NCBI GenBank assembly: GCA_910587515.1
Contig: CAJULW010000029.1
Location: 1 to 38,467, forward strand
DNA: 38,467 nt
Source of the DNA: an uncultured Duncaniella sp.
Lineage (GTDB): Bacteria > Bacteroidota > Bacteroidia > Bacteroidales > Muribaculaceae
Direction: 5' to 3'
The notes beneath the pieces were generated by a model that was not told where the DNA came from, searched no databases, and saw only the letters and a program-made list of their open reading frames with translations. Shown here one piece after another: positions 8,207-17,906 of the stretch; position 1 is the first letter of the stretch, and every line of letters begins with the position of its first letter. Both the position numbers and the translations under genes were made by a program.

Positions 8207-11200
8207 ATGTCATTGAAACTGATCAATGTTTTTGCATGTATGGCAGTCGCCTATACAGGAGCAATCAATGCCAAGACTACACTTGCGTCCTGGACATTCG
8301 AAAGCGGCTATGAAAGTTCCAATGGAGACGGACTTCACAAAATCTATACGCCAAATGATAGCGAATGGACCAAAATCGGTGCTACATGGTTCAAAGACGT
8401 TATCCCCGTGATCCTACCCGACGAATGCACCGGTGAAAAAGCAGACTATTCTCTAAGCGCGTTCAGCGAAAACCGTTACTGGGAAATAACCTCCGGCTAC
8501 AACACAAATGTTTTTCGTATCGAAAATACAGGTGCAGAAAATAATTGCACCGACTATACCAACCCGACACAGCACAAGGCTTATTACGAAATCTCATTCC
8601 CGACAAAAGGTTATAAAGGCATCAGCATAGATTATGCAATAGCTCCCGGAAACAATAGCGTTACACCTATTCGACTTGTCCTCTCCACCGACGGTGGCCT
8701 TACCTGGACAGATGCTGGGAGCAACGATACTGGAAACGAATGGTGGCTTTATACAAACACAAACGTAAACGTTTCCGCTGGCAATAAAGACAATGTGATC
8801 GCACGTCTGATACCGTCCGTCGGAACGACCAACTGGAATCTTGATTACCTCAAGATAAGCGCAGACGAAAAAATTGAAAGCGATATTCCCATCAATGTTT
8901 CAGGAGCATCGATCAAATGGCCGTTTGACAAGGGCGCAGACAATGAAACTGCTGCCAACCTTTCAACACCAGAGGCTTTTTCTGTTGCCGACTATGCCTT
9001 AGGTTCAAATCTATATATTACAGGCGTCCGCTCGGACAATGGTCTCTGTGCGACACTTATCAGCCCTACTGATGGCGGCAATATGGAAGACAACGACAAA
9101 AACGCACTCATATTTCAACTCAAACCCAAAAAAGGACTGACATTCAAGCCGAAAAAACTTTCTTTCCAAGCTAGCAAGGTTGGCACAAACGGAGGAAAAT
9201 TAGATGTCGGGATCACCATCGGTGACAAAGAAATATTCGTAGTGAAAGATTTCAACCCGCAACTCGCAAAAGAGCCTCCTTATTATTCACTTTGCGAATA
9301 TGATCTGACAGAACTTGGTGATGCCACAGATATAATGTCGGTTAAAATCTACATTAAAGAACTTGCCAATAAAAAAGAATACGCCTTCCAGAATATCGAG
9401 ATCACAGGCGACATCAGCGGCACCATCGAAGATGTCCCGTCCTATACCTTCCAGCTAAACACAGCCGTCGACGACGCGGGCAATCTCAGTTGCTCGCCCG
9501 CAGGCAATGAGTTTGACGAAGGAACCATGCTCACTATTTCGGCCTCCGAGAATTTCGGCTATCATTTTACCTCATGGACCGACGCTACAGGCAATATTGT
9601 CTCTACAGACAATCCTTATACATTCGAAATAAATGAAAATACCGCCCTGACCGCAAACTTTGACAAAAAGAACGTCTATGCGCTCAATCTCGCAATCAAC
9701 AGAGGAGCAAACGTAAATCAGGTACTCTATACACCCGAAGGGCATGTTGTTGACGGAGTCCATTACTATGAAGAAGATACCGACGTTATACTTACAACCG
9801 TCAACAACCGTGTCATCGCTTTCACAAATTGGGAAGACAACTCGACATCGCCTGTACGTGAAATAAAAATGGATGGCGAAAAAAATCTCACAGCGACATT
9901 CTCAGCTGATGACTACATTGTCGGATGGGACTTCTACTTCGATCAGCCAAGCAGCGAACGTGCGGCCGACTATAAATCCGAATCGGACAATGCCGGGCTC
10001 CTCAGCCTTCGCAATCAGGATGGTGTCACAACTTCATGGCTAACACGTGGTGTGTCAAACGGGGCTGAAAACGGGAAATGGGGAGCACGTATCTGGAAAA
10101 ACCTTACCGCTAAAAATTATTTCGAACTGTCATTTTCCTCCACAGGCTATAAAAACATTAAACTTTCCGCTTCTCTCGGAGCAAGCTACAATACATATTC
10201 GGTCATCAATACCGAATACAGCACCGACGGTAAAAATTTCACGAAATTCGGGACTTATAAACTACAAAAAGGATGGGTTTCACAAGAGATCGCTCTTCCC
10301 TCGGAAGCCTCTGATCAGAAGCGCATATGGATACGCTTCATGCCCGACTACACTTCTCCGCTCATAGGCAACACAAGCGACTATGACGGACTATGCATCT
10401 CAGACCTGTATATCATTGCTGACGTACAAAGTTCCGTCGATCTTGTGGCTCCACAACTTGTACACAGCATTCCCGCTGATAAATCAGATGGAGCTTCGGC
10501 TTCCGGATCGATAATACTGACTTTCGACGAGAAAGTCAAAGTCGGTACTGGAGAAGCGACTCTCAACGGCAAGACACTCACACCCACAGCAAGTGGCAAA
10601 AACATCATCTATACCTACAAAGGGCTCGCATACAACACCCTCTATACCTTTACAGTTCCGGAAGGAGCCATCACCGACCGTTCAGGCAACAAATTTGCAG
10701 GCACAACGATATCATTTTCGACTATGGAACGCCTCCAGCCCGAATCACGCCTTTTTGACGCAATCGTTGCCAAAGACGGAACAGGAGACTATTCGAGCGT
10801 CCAAAGCGCGATCGATGCCGCTCCGGCCAACCGCGTGAAACCCTGGCTAATCTTCGTCAAAAACGGTGACTACAAAGAGCATGTCGACATACCTGCCGAC
10901 AAACCGATGATCCATCTTATCGGACAAGACAGAGACAAAGCCATAATCCTTGACGATAAGCTCTGTGGTGGAGACAACGCCCTCCATGTAAGCGTAGGTG
11001 CAACTGTAGTGGTAAATTCCAACGACTGTCTATTTGAAAACATAACCCTCGAAAATTCCTATGGCCATAAAACTCAATCCGGTCCGCAAGCACTTGCTCT
11101 CAACACTATAGGCGACCGTACGGTGTTTAACAACGTGGCCATGCTATCCTATCAGGACACATGGATAACCCCGTCAACCTCCAACTATCGTGCCTACGTG

Positions 11201-12094
11201 CGCAATTCGCTCATCGAAGGAGCCGTCGATTTCATTTACAATAGCGGCAATATTTTCATTGATAAAACTACCCTTTACATCAACCGTAAGAGCGGTGGCT
11301 ACATCGTTGCACCTTCTCACACATCCGACGTCGAATGGGGATACGTGTTCAACAACTGCACCATCACTGCTCCGGGCGTCCCTTCTGAAACGAGCGTATG
11401 GCTCGGGCGTCCATGGCACAACTCACCTAAAACCGTATTTCTCAATACCCGGGCAGAGGTAACGATACCCGCAACCGGATGGTATGAAACAATGGGGGGA
11501 CTTCCATCTATCTGGGCAGACTGGAACACTGTCGACGGAAACGGCAACCCTGTCGATCTCTCCCAACGCCGTGACACCTATTACCGTATCGAAAATAATG
11601 AAAAGATATACGGAAAAGCAAAGAATTTCCTTACTGACGAAGAAGCCGCACAGTACACAGTAGACAATGTTCTTTCCGGCAATGACAACTGGCAACCTGT
11701 CATCAAAACAGAACCATGCGCCACTCCGGTAGCCACAATCAAAGACGGAGCCATTACATGGGAAGCTGTACCGTATGCGATATGCTACCTCGTTACCTCC
11801 GGAGACAAAGTAATCGGTTTTACAACTGACACCTCAATGACAATTGATACAGACCTTTCACCAACAGCAAGCTATAGCGTGCAAGCTGTCAACGAGTTCG
11901 GAGGACTTAGCGAAAAGGCCTTTGCAAATGACTCAAGTTCGATCAACGATATTGACATGGACACAACCGAAGGTACGATTATCGGCATCTATGATATTTA
12001 TGGACACAGACTCCGAGAATATGCAAAAGGTCTCAATATCGTCCACCGCTGTTTTCCCGACGGAAAAGTAAAAATTGAAAAAATCATCTTCTAA
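8207..12094 (+). CDS. Multidomain secreted pectin methylesterase (CE8)
   Basis: Removes methyl esters from homogalacturonan; predicted secreted. Of the 1295 aa, 1-23 is a signal peptide. Beta-sandwich, carbohydrate-binding-like domains lie at about 25-220 and 235-400. Two InlB-B-type repeats follow at about 410-485 and 487-565 (FTSWTDATGN, FTNWEDNSTS). Another sandwich is at about 570-740, a bacterial Ig-like domain at 745-840 (VPEGAITDRSGNKF), the CE8 beta-helix at about 848-1150, a fibronectin-like segment, and a secretion-type C-terminal tail (IYDIYGHRL). Catalytic residues fit CE8: Gln961 (SGPQALAL), Gln983-Asp984 (YQDTW), Asp1008 (GAVDFIY), Arg1068 (WLGRPW). A single-domain CE8 has about 300-350 aa, so most of this protein is accessory. 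Second gene of the acetylesterase operon, followed by a hairpin and the sensor gene. Confidence 0.92.
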   Translation: MSLKLINVFACMAVAYTGAINAKTTLASWTFESGYESSNGDGLHKIYTPNDSEWTKIGATWFKDVIPVILPDECTGEKADYSLSAFSENRYWEITSGYNTNVFRIENTGAENNCTDYTNPTQHKAYYEISFPTKGYKGISIDYAIAPGNNSVTPIRLVLSTDGGLTWTDAGSNDTGNEWWLYTNTNVNVSAGNKDNVIARLIPSVGTTNWNLDYLKISADEKIESDIPINVSGASIKWPFDKGADNETAANLSTPEAFSVADYALGSNLYITGVRSDNGLCATLISPTDGGNMEDNDKNALIFQLKPKKGLTFKPKKLSFQASKVGTNGGKLDVGITIGDKEIFVVKDFNPQLAKEPPYYSLCEYDLTELGDATDIMSVKIYIKELANKKEYAFQNIEITGDISGTIEDVPSYTFQLNTAVDDAGNLSCSPAGNEFDEGTMLTISASENFGYHFTSWTDATGNIVSTDNPYTFEINENTALTANFDKKNVYALNLAINRGANVNQVLYTPEGHVVDGVHYYEEDTDVILTTVNNRVIAFTNWEDNSTSPVREIKMDGEKNLTATFSADDYIVGWDFYFDQPSSERAADYKSESDNAGLLSLRNQDGVTTSWLTRGVSNGAENGKWGARIWKNLTAKNYFELSFSSTGYKNIKLSASLGASYNTYSVINTEYSTDGKNFTKFGTYKLQKGWVSQEIALPSEASDQKRIWIRFMPDYTSPLIGNTSDYDGLCISDLYIIADVQSSVDLVAPQLVHSIPADKSDGASASGSIILTFDEKVKVGTGEATLNGKTLTPTASGKNIIYTYKGLAYNTLYTFTVPEGAITDRSGNKFAGTTISFSTMERLQPESRLFDAIVAKDGTGDYSSVQSAIDAAPANRVKPWLIFVKNGDYKEHVDIPADKPMIHLIGQDRDKAIILDDKLCGGDNALHVSVGATVVVNSNDCLFENITLENSYGHKTQSGPQALALNTIGDRTVFNNVAMLSYQDTWITPSTSNYRAYVRNSLIEGAVDFIYNSGNIFIDKTTLYINRKSGGYIVAPSHTSDVEWGYVFNNCTITAPGVPSETSVWLGRPWHNSPKTVFLNTRAEVTIPATGWYETMGGLPSIWADWNTVDGNGNPVDLSQRRDTYYRIENNEKIYGKAKNFLTDEEAAQYTVDNVLSGNDNWQPVIKTEPCATPVATIKDGAITWEAVPYAICYLVTSGDKVIGFTTDTSMTIDTDLSPTASYSVQAVNEFGGLSEKAFANDSSSINDIDMDTTEGTIIGIYDIYGHRLREYAKGLNIVHRCFPDGKVKIEKIIF

Positions 12095-12160
12095 CCAATC
12101 AGCAAAACAGTTTCATTTTAAAATTAAATATCCAGATATTTTTATTGATTAATACAATCC

Positions 12161-12196
12161 AGGGATATACCGCATACCCCATTGCGGTATATCCCT
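12161..12196. repeat. 14-bp inverted repeat between pectin operon and its sensor gene
   Basis: Perfect inverted repeat of AGGGATATACCGCA (12161-12174) and its complement (12183-12196), 8-nt spacer. It lies 3 bp before the TTG of the next promoter. It may end the pectin operon, although the following T-run is poor, or it may be an operator controlling the sensor-regulator gene. The sequence alone does not decide. Confidence 0.7.
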
Positions 12197-12198
12197 AT

Positions 12199-12229
12199 TT
12201 GCATATCACCCTGAAGATACTTATATTTG
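12199..12229 (+). promoter_or_regulatory. Promoter of the propeller-AraC sensor gene
   Basis: TTG at 12199-12201, a 20-nt spacer and TATATTTG at 12222-12229 fit the Bacteroidetes consensus. ATG 12250 follows after 20 nt, so the leader is very short. The motif ATTTGCATA occurs at both boxes. Confidence 0.75.
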
Positions 12230-12249
12230 CATAACCACAGATCGGAATT

Positions 12250-14967
12250 ATGAAATTACGTTTAGCGTGCATATTGATATGTCTGTTTGCCTACGGTGTC
12301 GGGAACACCGCTCCATTTTGCCAGGTCAGACACTATGACGAATATGACGGGCTTTCCGAACGTCGTGTCAAACAGATCGTACAGGACAAAGACGGATTGC
12401 TTTGGTTCGCTACATGGAACGGCCTTAACCGTTTCGACGGATATAAATTCGAACGTATACGTCCGCGCATCGATGACGAGGCACGCGCTTTTTCCGATCG
12501 TTTCGGAGATCTCAAACCCACCTCCGATGGAAATTTATGGTGCAGGGTCGACGAGAAGTTGCTCTTGTTCGACGTGAAAGACCACAGATTCCATGACATT
12601 AACTCAAAGCTCGAGCGAAAATTCGGCAAAAGAATCGAAATAAAGCAATTGTTGATTTCTGCTGACGGGCATACCGTGATAAAATGTGCCGACAAATGCT
12701 ACATAACAATGATCGATACCATCCCTGTGGAATCGGCACAAATGTCGCAGACAAAACCAAAATTCAAATACATATCGCCTGGCAACCGCAAACTTGGAGA
12801 CATAGGCCGATATCGCCACGATGATTTGATATATTCACGGAGAGACTCAACCGGTGCTGTATGGATAATCACACTCGATGGAGAAGTTTTGTACGCTCCC
12901 TCACGCGAAAGTGAACTACTAAAAATCGCGACAATAGATCCGCATGGAGCCCCTTTTTCTTATGCCACTACCGACTCTCGAAATAATATCTGGCTTAGGA
13001 GCGGACACGGAGCATACTGTCTGACCATAGGACATCGTCCCTATTCTATAATACCTCAGGCACGGCCTTCGATAGTACGAGCCTTTTTCCACGACGCTGC
13101 AGGAAATATATGGATCTCCAACAGCGACACAAATTCTGTAGCTTGCTATTCCGACCCATATCAATCGCCCCGATATCTTGACCGCCAAGGCCGACTGCAC
13201 GATGAATATGTTTCTTTCGGGTCTAAGATATACTGCATCTCAGGTTCACATGATGGCACATTATGGTTAGGGAGCAAACCAGACGGACTGTTCCGCCTGA
13301 CCCCTAAAGGTTCAACAGGATTCAACGTTGAAAACTTCACACACGGCCATCTATCACCGATAGACACTCCTGCCGACAACGATATCTATGACATCGCGTT
13401 TGATTCACAAGGACGGATGTGGATCGCCACAATGCATGGAGGGATAGATTACATTCCAAACCCTAACGCACCTATAATAAAATTCACTCATCTCGCTGAC
13501 CACTCCGACTATCCTTCCGGGGCAAGACGTGTGCGTCGATTGACGATAGTAGGCGACAGCATAATGCTTGCGGCAACGACAGGCGGGCTACTCGTGTTTC
13601 GCCTGCCAGCAAAAAACGATTTCGACAATTTATCGTTCAAACTTCATGTTAGCGAACCGGGACGAGAGTCCTCTCTTGGCAATATCGCTGTAATGCAAGC
13701 ATTGGCTGATGCGCAAGGACGGATTTTCGTCGCCACCGAAAGTGACGGTGTCAACATGCTCCGACCGGATACATCTCCTATGGATGACAATGCGGAGTTC
13801 CGGCATTTCAACACACGTGCCGGCATTCCCAACGACGTTGCCTACGCACTCGCAACAGACGAAAAAAGCGCGAATATATGGGTGGTCAGCAGCAACATGC
13901 TATACAGCCTAAACCCCGACACAAACGAATCGGCATCGTATTCGGCCTCTTACTGGGACAACGACATGCATTTCAGCGACGCCAAACCTCTCAACATCGG
14001 AGGCAACCGATTGTTAATCGGACTTGAGAACGGTGCTATCGCTATCAATTTAGACAAACTTAGTATTAATAAAAAACAGCCTGCCCCAATAGCATTCACA
14101 TCCGTTTCGCTCCAGAACAGGCCGGACAGCCTCATATCAATACATACAGATAAACTTACACTTCTACCACATGAACGCAACATTACGGTCAGATTCGCGT
14201 CGCTCGACTATGGACAAGTAGAGAGCATCCGCTACAGCTTCAGTCTCGACAACGACAACGGATGGACCGATCTCGGCCTAACACGCTCAGTCACTTTTCT
14301 CGATCTTTCACCGGGTGAACACATGCTCCGCGTCCGCTCTTCCGATAGTTCCGGCAACTGGCTCGACAATGAACGAACCCTGACAATAACCGTCACCCCG
14401 ACTTTTTGGGAAACACCCCTCGCCTATATAATATACGCGATACTCTGTCTTTCCATAATCACAGCCATAACATGGACTGTGGTCTACATTCGTCGCATCA
14501 AGAGTAAACAGAATGAACTACTTGATGCCTATCTCAAATTAGTCAACAAAGACACACCCGGCACTCGATTTGAGACTACTGACGCTAAAGGAAACAAATC
14601 GGCTCGGCTGAACGAGGCCGATGAGACATTTATGCAACGAGTACTTGACTTTGTCAATCTCAATATAAGCAATCCGGATGTAAGTATCGATGATATGGCT
14701 TCCGCGACAGCCACAAGTCGAAGCAGCCTAAACCGAAAAATGAAATCGCTTCTCGGAGTAACCCCGGCCGACTTCCTTAAAGAGAGCCGCATAAACCGAG
14801 CTGCGACTCTTCTCTCCGAAACGGATCTCCCGATAAAAGACATTGCACTCGAATGCGGATTCTCGGATATCAATTATTTCAGTAAATGTTTCAAAGCTGC
14901 CAGAAAGACTACACCGACCACCTTTCGAAAAGATGCTAAAGGTGACAATTCAGCAATCATGCGATAG
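12250..14967 (+). CDS. Membrane sensor-regulator: periplasmic propeller, Y_Y_Y domain and AraC domain, no kinase
   Basis: Transmembrane transcription regulator, probably sensing a pectin fragment in the periplasm and controlling the adjacent esterases (inference from position). Signal peptide about 1-21. Two-component-regulator propeller repeats span about 25-600 (DKDGLLWFATWNGLNRFDGYKF, DSQGRMWIATMHGG). The Y_Y_Y domain is at about 620-715 (LSPGEHMLRVRSSDSSGNW), one membrane segment at about 724-747, and an AraC-type helix-turn-helix domain at about 790-895 (IDDMASATATSRSSLNRKM, IKDIALECGFSDINYFSKCF). Hybrid two-component systems have HisKA, ATPase and receiver domains between membrane and AraC; here only about 45 residues lie there, and length (905 aa against about 1350) agrees. 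Signal transfer must be direct. The gene ends with TAG. Confidence 0.9.
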   Translation: MKLRLACILICLFAYGVGNTAPFCQVRHYDEYDGLSERRVKQIVQDKDGLLWFATWNGLNRFDGYKFERIRPRIDDEARAFSDRFGDLKPTSDGNLWCRVDEKLLLFDVKDHRFHDINSKLERKFGKRIEIKQLLISADGHTVIKCADKCYITMIDTIPVESAQMSQTKPKFKYISPGNRKLGDIGRYRHDDLIYSRRDSTGAVWIITLDGEVLYAPSRESELLKIATIDPHGAPFSYATTDSRNNIWLRSGHGAYCLTIGHRPYSIIPQARPSIVRAFFHDAAGNIWISNSDTNSVACYSDPYQSPRYLDRQGRLHDEYVSFGSKIYCISGSHDGTLWLGSKPDGLFRLTPKGSTGFNVENFTHGHLSPIDTPADNDIYDIAFDSQGRMWIATMHGGIDYIPNPNAPIIKFTHLADHSDYPSGARRVRRLTIVGDSIMLAATTGGLLVFRLPAKNDFDNLSFKLHVSEPGRESSLGNIAVMQALADAQGRIFVATESDGVNMLRPDTSPMDDNAEFRHFNTRAGIPNDVAYALATDEKSANIWVVSSNMLYSLNPDTNESASYSASYWDNDMHFSDAKPLNIGGNRLLIGLENGAIAINLDKLSINKKQPAPIAFTSVSLQNRPDSLISIHTDKLTLLPHERNITVRFASLDYGQVESIRYSFSLDNDNGWTDLGLTRSVTFLDLSPGEHMLRVRSSDSSGNWLDNERTLTITVTPTFWETPLAYIIYAILCLSIITAITWTVVYIRRIKSKQNELLDAYLKLVNKDTPGTRFETTDAKGNKSARLNEADETFMQRVLDFVNLNISNPDVSIDDMASATATSRSSLNRKMKSLLGVTPADFLKESRINRAATLLSETDLPIKDIALECGFSDINYFSKCFKAARKTTPTTFRKDAKGDNSAIMR

Positions 14968-15061
14968 TGTCAAATATGCTTTTTGCATAAAAGATTTTCG
15001 TACGTAGAAACTACCGAATGATACCCATATATAAAGCTCGGACTATCATGGCAATGATAAG

Positions 15062-17680
15062 TTATCGTCCAGTAAGGATCGCTTTAATATCATTGAGTTT
15101 GTTGAGAGCGGCCATAGGAGTAAGATTGTCGATATCGATATCGAGAATTTCGTCACGCAACTGCGCAAGCACAGGATCGTCAAGCTGAAAAAACGAAAGC
15201 TGCATCCCCTCTGTGTTATCACCGACCGAAGAGAGTTTTTTAGTGACACGCTCGTCACTATCACGGTTAGCCTTCTCAAGATGCAACAACACTTCGTCTG
15301 CGCGCTTTACTATCGACTGCGGCATCCCCGCAAGTTTCGCAACATGGATACCAAAACTATGCTCGCTTCCTCCACGCGCAAGTTTACGAAGAAACACGAC
15401 TTTTCCGTCTATTTCACGGACAGATACATTATAATTTACCACGCGTCCGAAACTTTTTTCCATTTCGTTCAATTCATGGTAATGAGTGGCAAAAAGCGTC
15501 TTGGGATGAATACCGCCATATTCATGTATATGTTCCACTATCGCCCACGCAATGGATATGCCGTCGTAAGTCGATGTGCCACGGCCAAGTTCGTCAAACA
15601 GAATGAGCGAACGTTCGCTCATATTATTCAGAATCGATGCAGCCTCATTCATCTCGACCATAAACGTAGACTCACCGAGCGATATATTGTCGCTCGCGCC
15701 CACACGCGTGAAAATTTTGTCGACTATGCCTATATGCGCACTGTCGGCCGCAACGAAACAACCGATCTGGGCAAGAAGCACGTTGAGAGCTGTTTGACGC
15801 AGCAAGGCTGACTTACCAGACATGTTGGGTCCGGTGATCATCATCACCTGAGTCCCGTGGTTCGACAGACTGACGCTATTGCTGACATAAGGCTCACCGG
15901 GCGGAAGCTCTTTCTCTATGACCGGATGCCGACCCTCGACTATCGATATCTCAAGCGAATCATCGACAACAGGACGATTATAACGGTTCTCAATAGCCAC
16001 ACGGGTAAATGAACTGAAAACATCGAGTTGAGCTATCATCTGTGCGTCAAGCAATATCGCAGGGATATATTCACAAAGATCCTGCACCAGACAGGAATAT
16101 ATACGCTGCTCTATCACCGCTATTTTATCTTGCGCACCGAGTATTTTTTCCTCGTATTCTTTAAGCTCCTGGGTTATATATCGTTCGGCATTGACAAGGG
16201 TCTGCTTTCTTATCCAATCCTGCGGAACCTTGTCGCGATGCGTGTTCGTCACCTCTATATAGTAACCGAACACATTGTTATATGCCACTTTAAGAGACGG
16301 TATACCCGTCAATACACTTTCTCGCTGCTGAAGTTTAAGCAGATAATCCTTACCCTTATAAGCGATCTCACGCAATTGGTCAAGTTCTTCGTCAACACCC
16401 TCACGGATGACAGGCCCACGGTTTATTGCCGTAGGAGGATCTGAAGAAATCTCCCGCTCGATACGCTCTGCGATTCCCTTGCACGGATTGAGCCGCTCAG
16501 CGATGCCCTGAAGAGCGGCTTGCTCCGATGCGACACATATATCTTTTATCGGCTCTATCATCGACAGCGCGTGGTGGAGCTGCACCAGTTCACGCGGATT
16601 GACGCGACCGGCCGATACTTTAGCGATCAAACGTTCAAGGTCACCGATCTGCCCCAAAGCGTTTCTCAAAGCCTCACGACCGTCCGGCTCTCGGAAAAAA
16701 TATTCTACAATGTCGAGACGACGGTTGATTTCCCTTGGATCTTTCAATGGAAACAAGACCCACCGCCTTAACAAACGAGCCCCCATAGGGCTGACAGTGC
16801 GGTCTATAACATCAAGCAGGCTTTTTCCGTCATCACCCATGGAGTGGACAAGTTCGAGATTACGTATCGTAAACCTGTCAAGACGAACGGATTTCTCCTC
16901 TTCCACACGCGAAATCGACGTGATATGCGATATCTGTGTATGCTGGGTGATGTCAAGATAATGAAGTATAGCCCCGGCTGCGACAACAGCCGATGCCATA
17001 GCATGAATGCCGAAACCTTTAAGCGAATTTGTCTCGAACTGTTTCAGCAGCCTATCCATGGCGGCATCCTCTGTAAAAATCCAATCGTCGAGTTCGAACG
17101 CGAGATAATGTTCCTGGAACGATTCCTCAAGAAGCTTTTTCCTCCCGCGCTCCACAAGAACCTCTTTGGGCGCGAAATTGACAAGCAGTTTCTCTATATA
17201 ATCCACCGACCCTTCGGCTGCGAGAAATTCACCTGTAGAAATATCGAGAAACGCGACCCCTACATTTTGTTTACCGAAACACAAAGCCGCAAGGAAATTG
17301 TTTTCACGATTATTCAGAAGCGTATCGTTTATCGACACTCCCGGTGTGACAAGTTCGGTAATGCCACGTTTGACGAGCTTCTTCGTTGATTTAGGATCTT
17401 CAAGTTGCTCGCATATCGCGACTCTCTTTCCCGCTCTAACAAGTTTCGGAAGATATGTGTCAAGCGCGTGATGCGGAAATCCAGCCAGTTCGACAAACTG
17501 AGCGGAACCGTTGGCTCGACGCGTAAGAGTTATGCCGAGTATCTCTGACGCGGCAAGCGCGTCATCTGAAAAAGTCTCATAGAAATCACCGACACGGAAA
17601 AGCAATATGGCGTCCGGATGCTTCTGCTTCATAGCCATATACTGTTTCATCAGTGGGGTCTCAACTATTTTTTTTGCCAT
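15062..17680 (-). CDS. mutS: DNA mismatch repair protein MutS
   Basis: MutS recognises mismatches and small loops and recruits MutL. Full length, 872 aa. The N-terminal mismatch-binding domain carries the Phe-x-Glu motif in LLFRVGDFYETFSDDA. Connector, core and clamp domains follow. The C-terminal ATPase has Walker A (TGPNMSGKS), Walker B and signature (LFDELGRGTSTYDG) and the FATHYHEL histidine switch. The start is supported by the conserved N-terminus (TPLMKQYMAMKQKHPD). It converges with the pectin sensor gene and diverges from the SIMPL gene. Confidence 0.98.
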   Translation of the reverse strand: MAKKIVETPLMKQYMAMKQKHPDAILLFRVGDFYETFSDDALAASEILGITLTRRANGSAQFVELAGFPHHALDTYLPKLVRAGKRVAICEQLEDPKSTKKLVKRGITELVTPGVSINDTLLNNRENNFLAALCFGKQNVGVAFLDISTGEFLAAEGSVDYIEKLLVNFAPKEVLVERGRKKLLEESFQEHYLAFELDDWIFTEDAAMDRLLKQFETNSLKGFGIHAMASAVVAAGAILHYLDITQHTQISHITSISRVEEEKSVRLDRFTIRNLELVHSMGDDGKSLLDVIDRTVSPMGARLLRRWVLFPLKDPREINRRLDIVEYFFREPDGREALRNALGQIGDLERLIAKVSAGRVNPRELVQLHHALSMIEPIKDICVASEQAALQGIAERLNPCKGIAERIEREISSDPPTAINRGPVIREGVDEELDQLREIAYKGKDYLLKLQQRESVLTGIPSLKVAYNNVFGYYIEVTNTHRDKVPQDWIRKQTLVNAERYITQELKEYEEKILGAQDKIAVIEQRIYSCLVQDLCEYIPAILLDAQMIAQLDVFSSFTRVAIENRYNRPVVDDSLEISIVEGRHPVIEKELPPGEPYVSNSVSLSNHGTQVMMITGPNMSGKSALLRQTALNVLLAQIGCFVAADSAHIGIVDKIFTRVGASDNISLGESTFMVEMNEAASILNNMSERSLILFDELGRGTSTYDGISIAWAIVEHIHEYGGIHPKTLFATHYHELNEMEKSFGRVVNYNVSVREIDGKVVFLRKLARGGSEHSFGIHVAKLAGMPQSIVKRADEVLLHLEKANRDSDERVTKKLSSVGDNTEGMQLSFFQLDDPVLAQLRDEILDIDIDNLTPMAALNKLNDIKAILTGR

Positions 17681-17711
17681 TAGTATAGCTCTGGAATGTT
17701 CTATTTTGAGA

Positions 17712-17719
17712 CAAAATTA
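17712..17719 (-). promoter_or_regulatory. Probable -7 box of mutS
   Basis: On the minus strand this reads TAATTTTG (TAnnTTTG), about 30 nt before the mutS start. No clear TTG is seen upstream. Confidence 0.5.
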
Positions 17720-17795
17720 CGATTTTCCATGCATTATTTTTCCATTCGTCATTAATAAATCTCCATTTAAGGCATACGTATCGAACAAATAATAT

Positions 17796-17803
17796 TAATT
17801 TTG
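17796..17803 (+). promoter_or_regulatory. Probable -7 box of the SIMPL gene
   Basis: TAATTTTG fits TAnnTTTG. The start codon lies about 100 nt downstream. No TTG at the usual distance. Confidence 0.4.
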
Positions 17804-17906
17804 CTTTTGAAGCATAAAAGGCTTGGAGCACGTTGAACGGTTACAAATTTCCACCTATCGTATTCTTCCAGCAAGCATAAGTCAAACTAAAACATACTCT
17901 ACTCCA

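Noticed and set aside
15281..15811. A 176-codon plus-strand frame
   Set aside because: Lies wholly opposite the conserved ATPase part of mutS.
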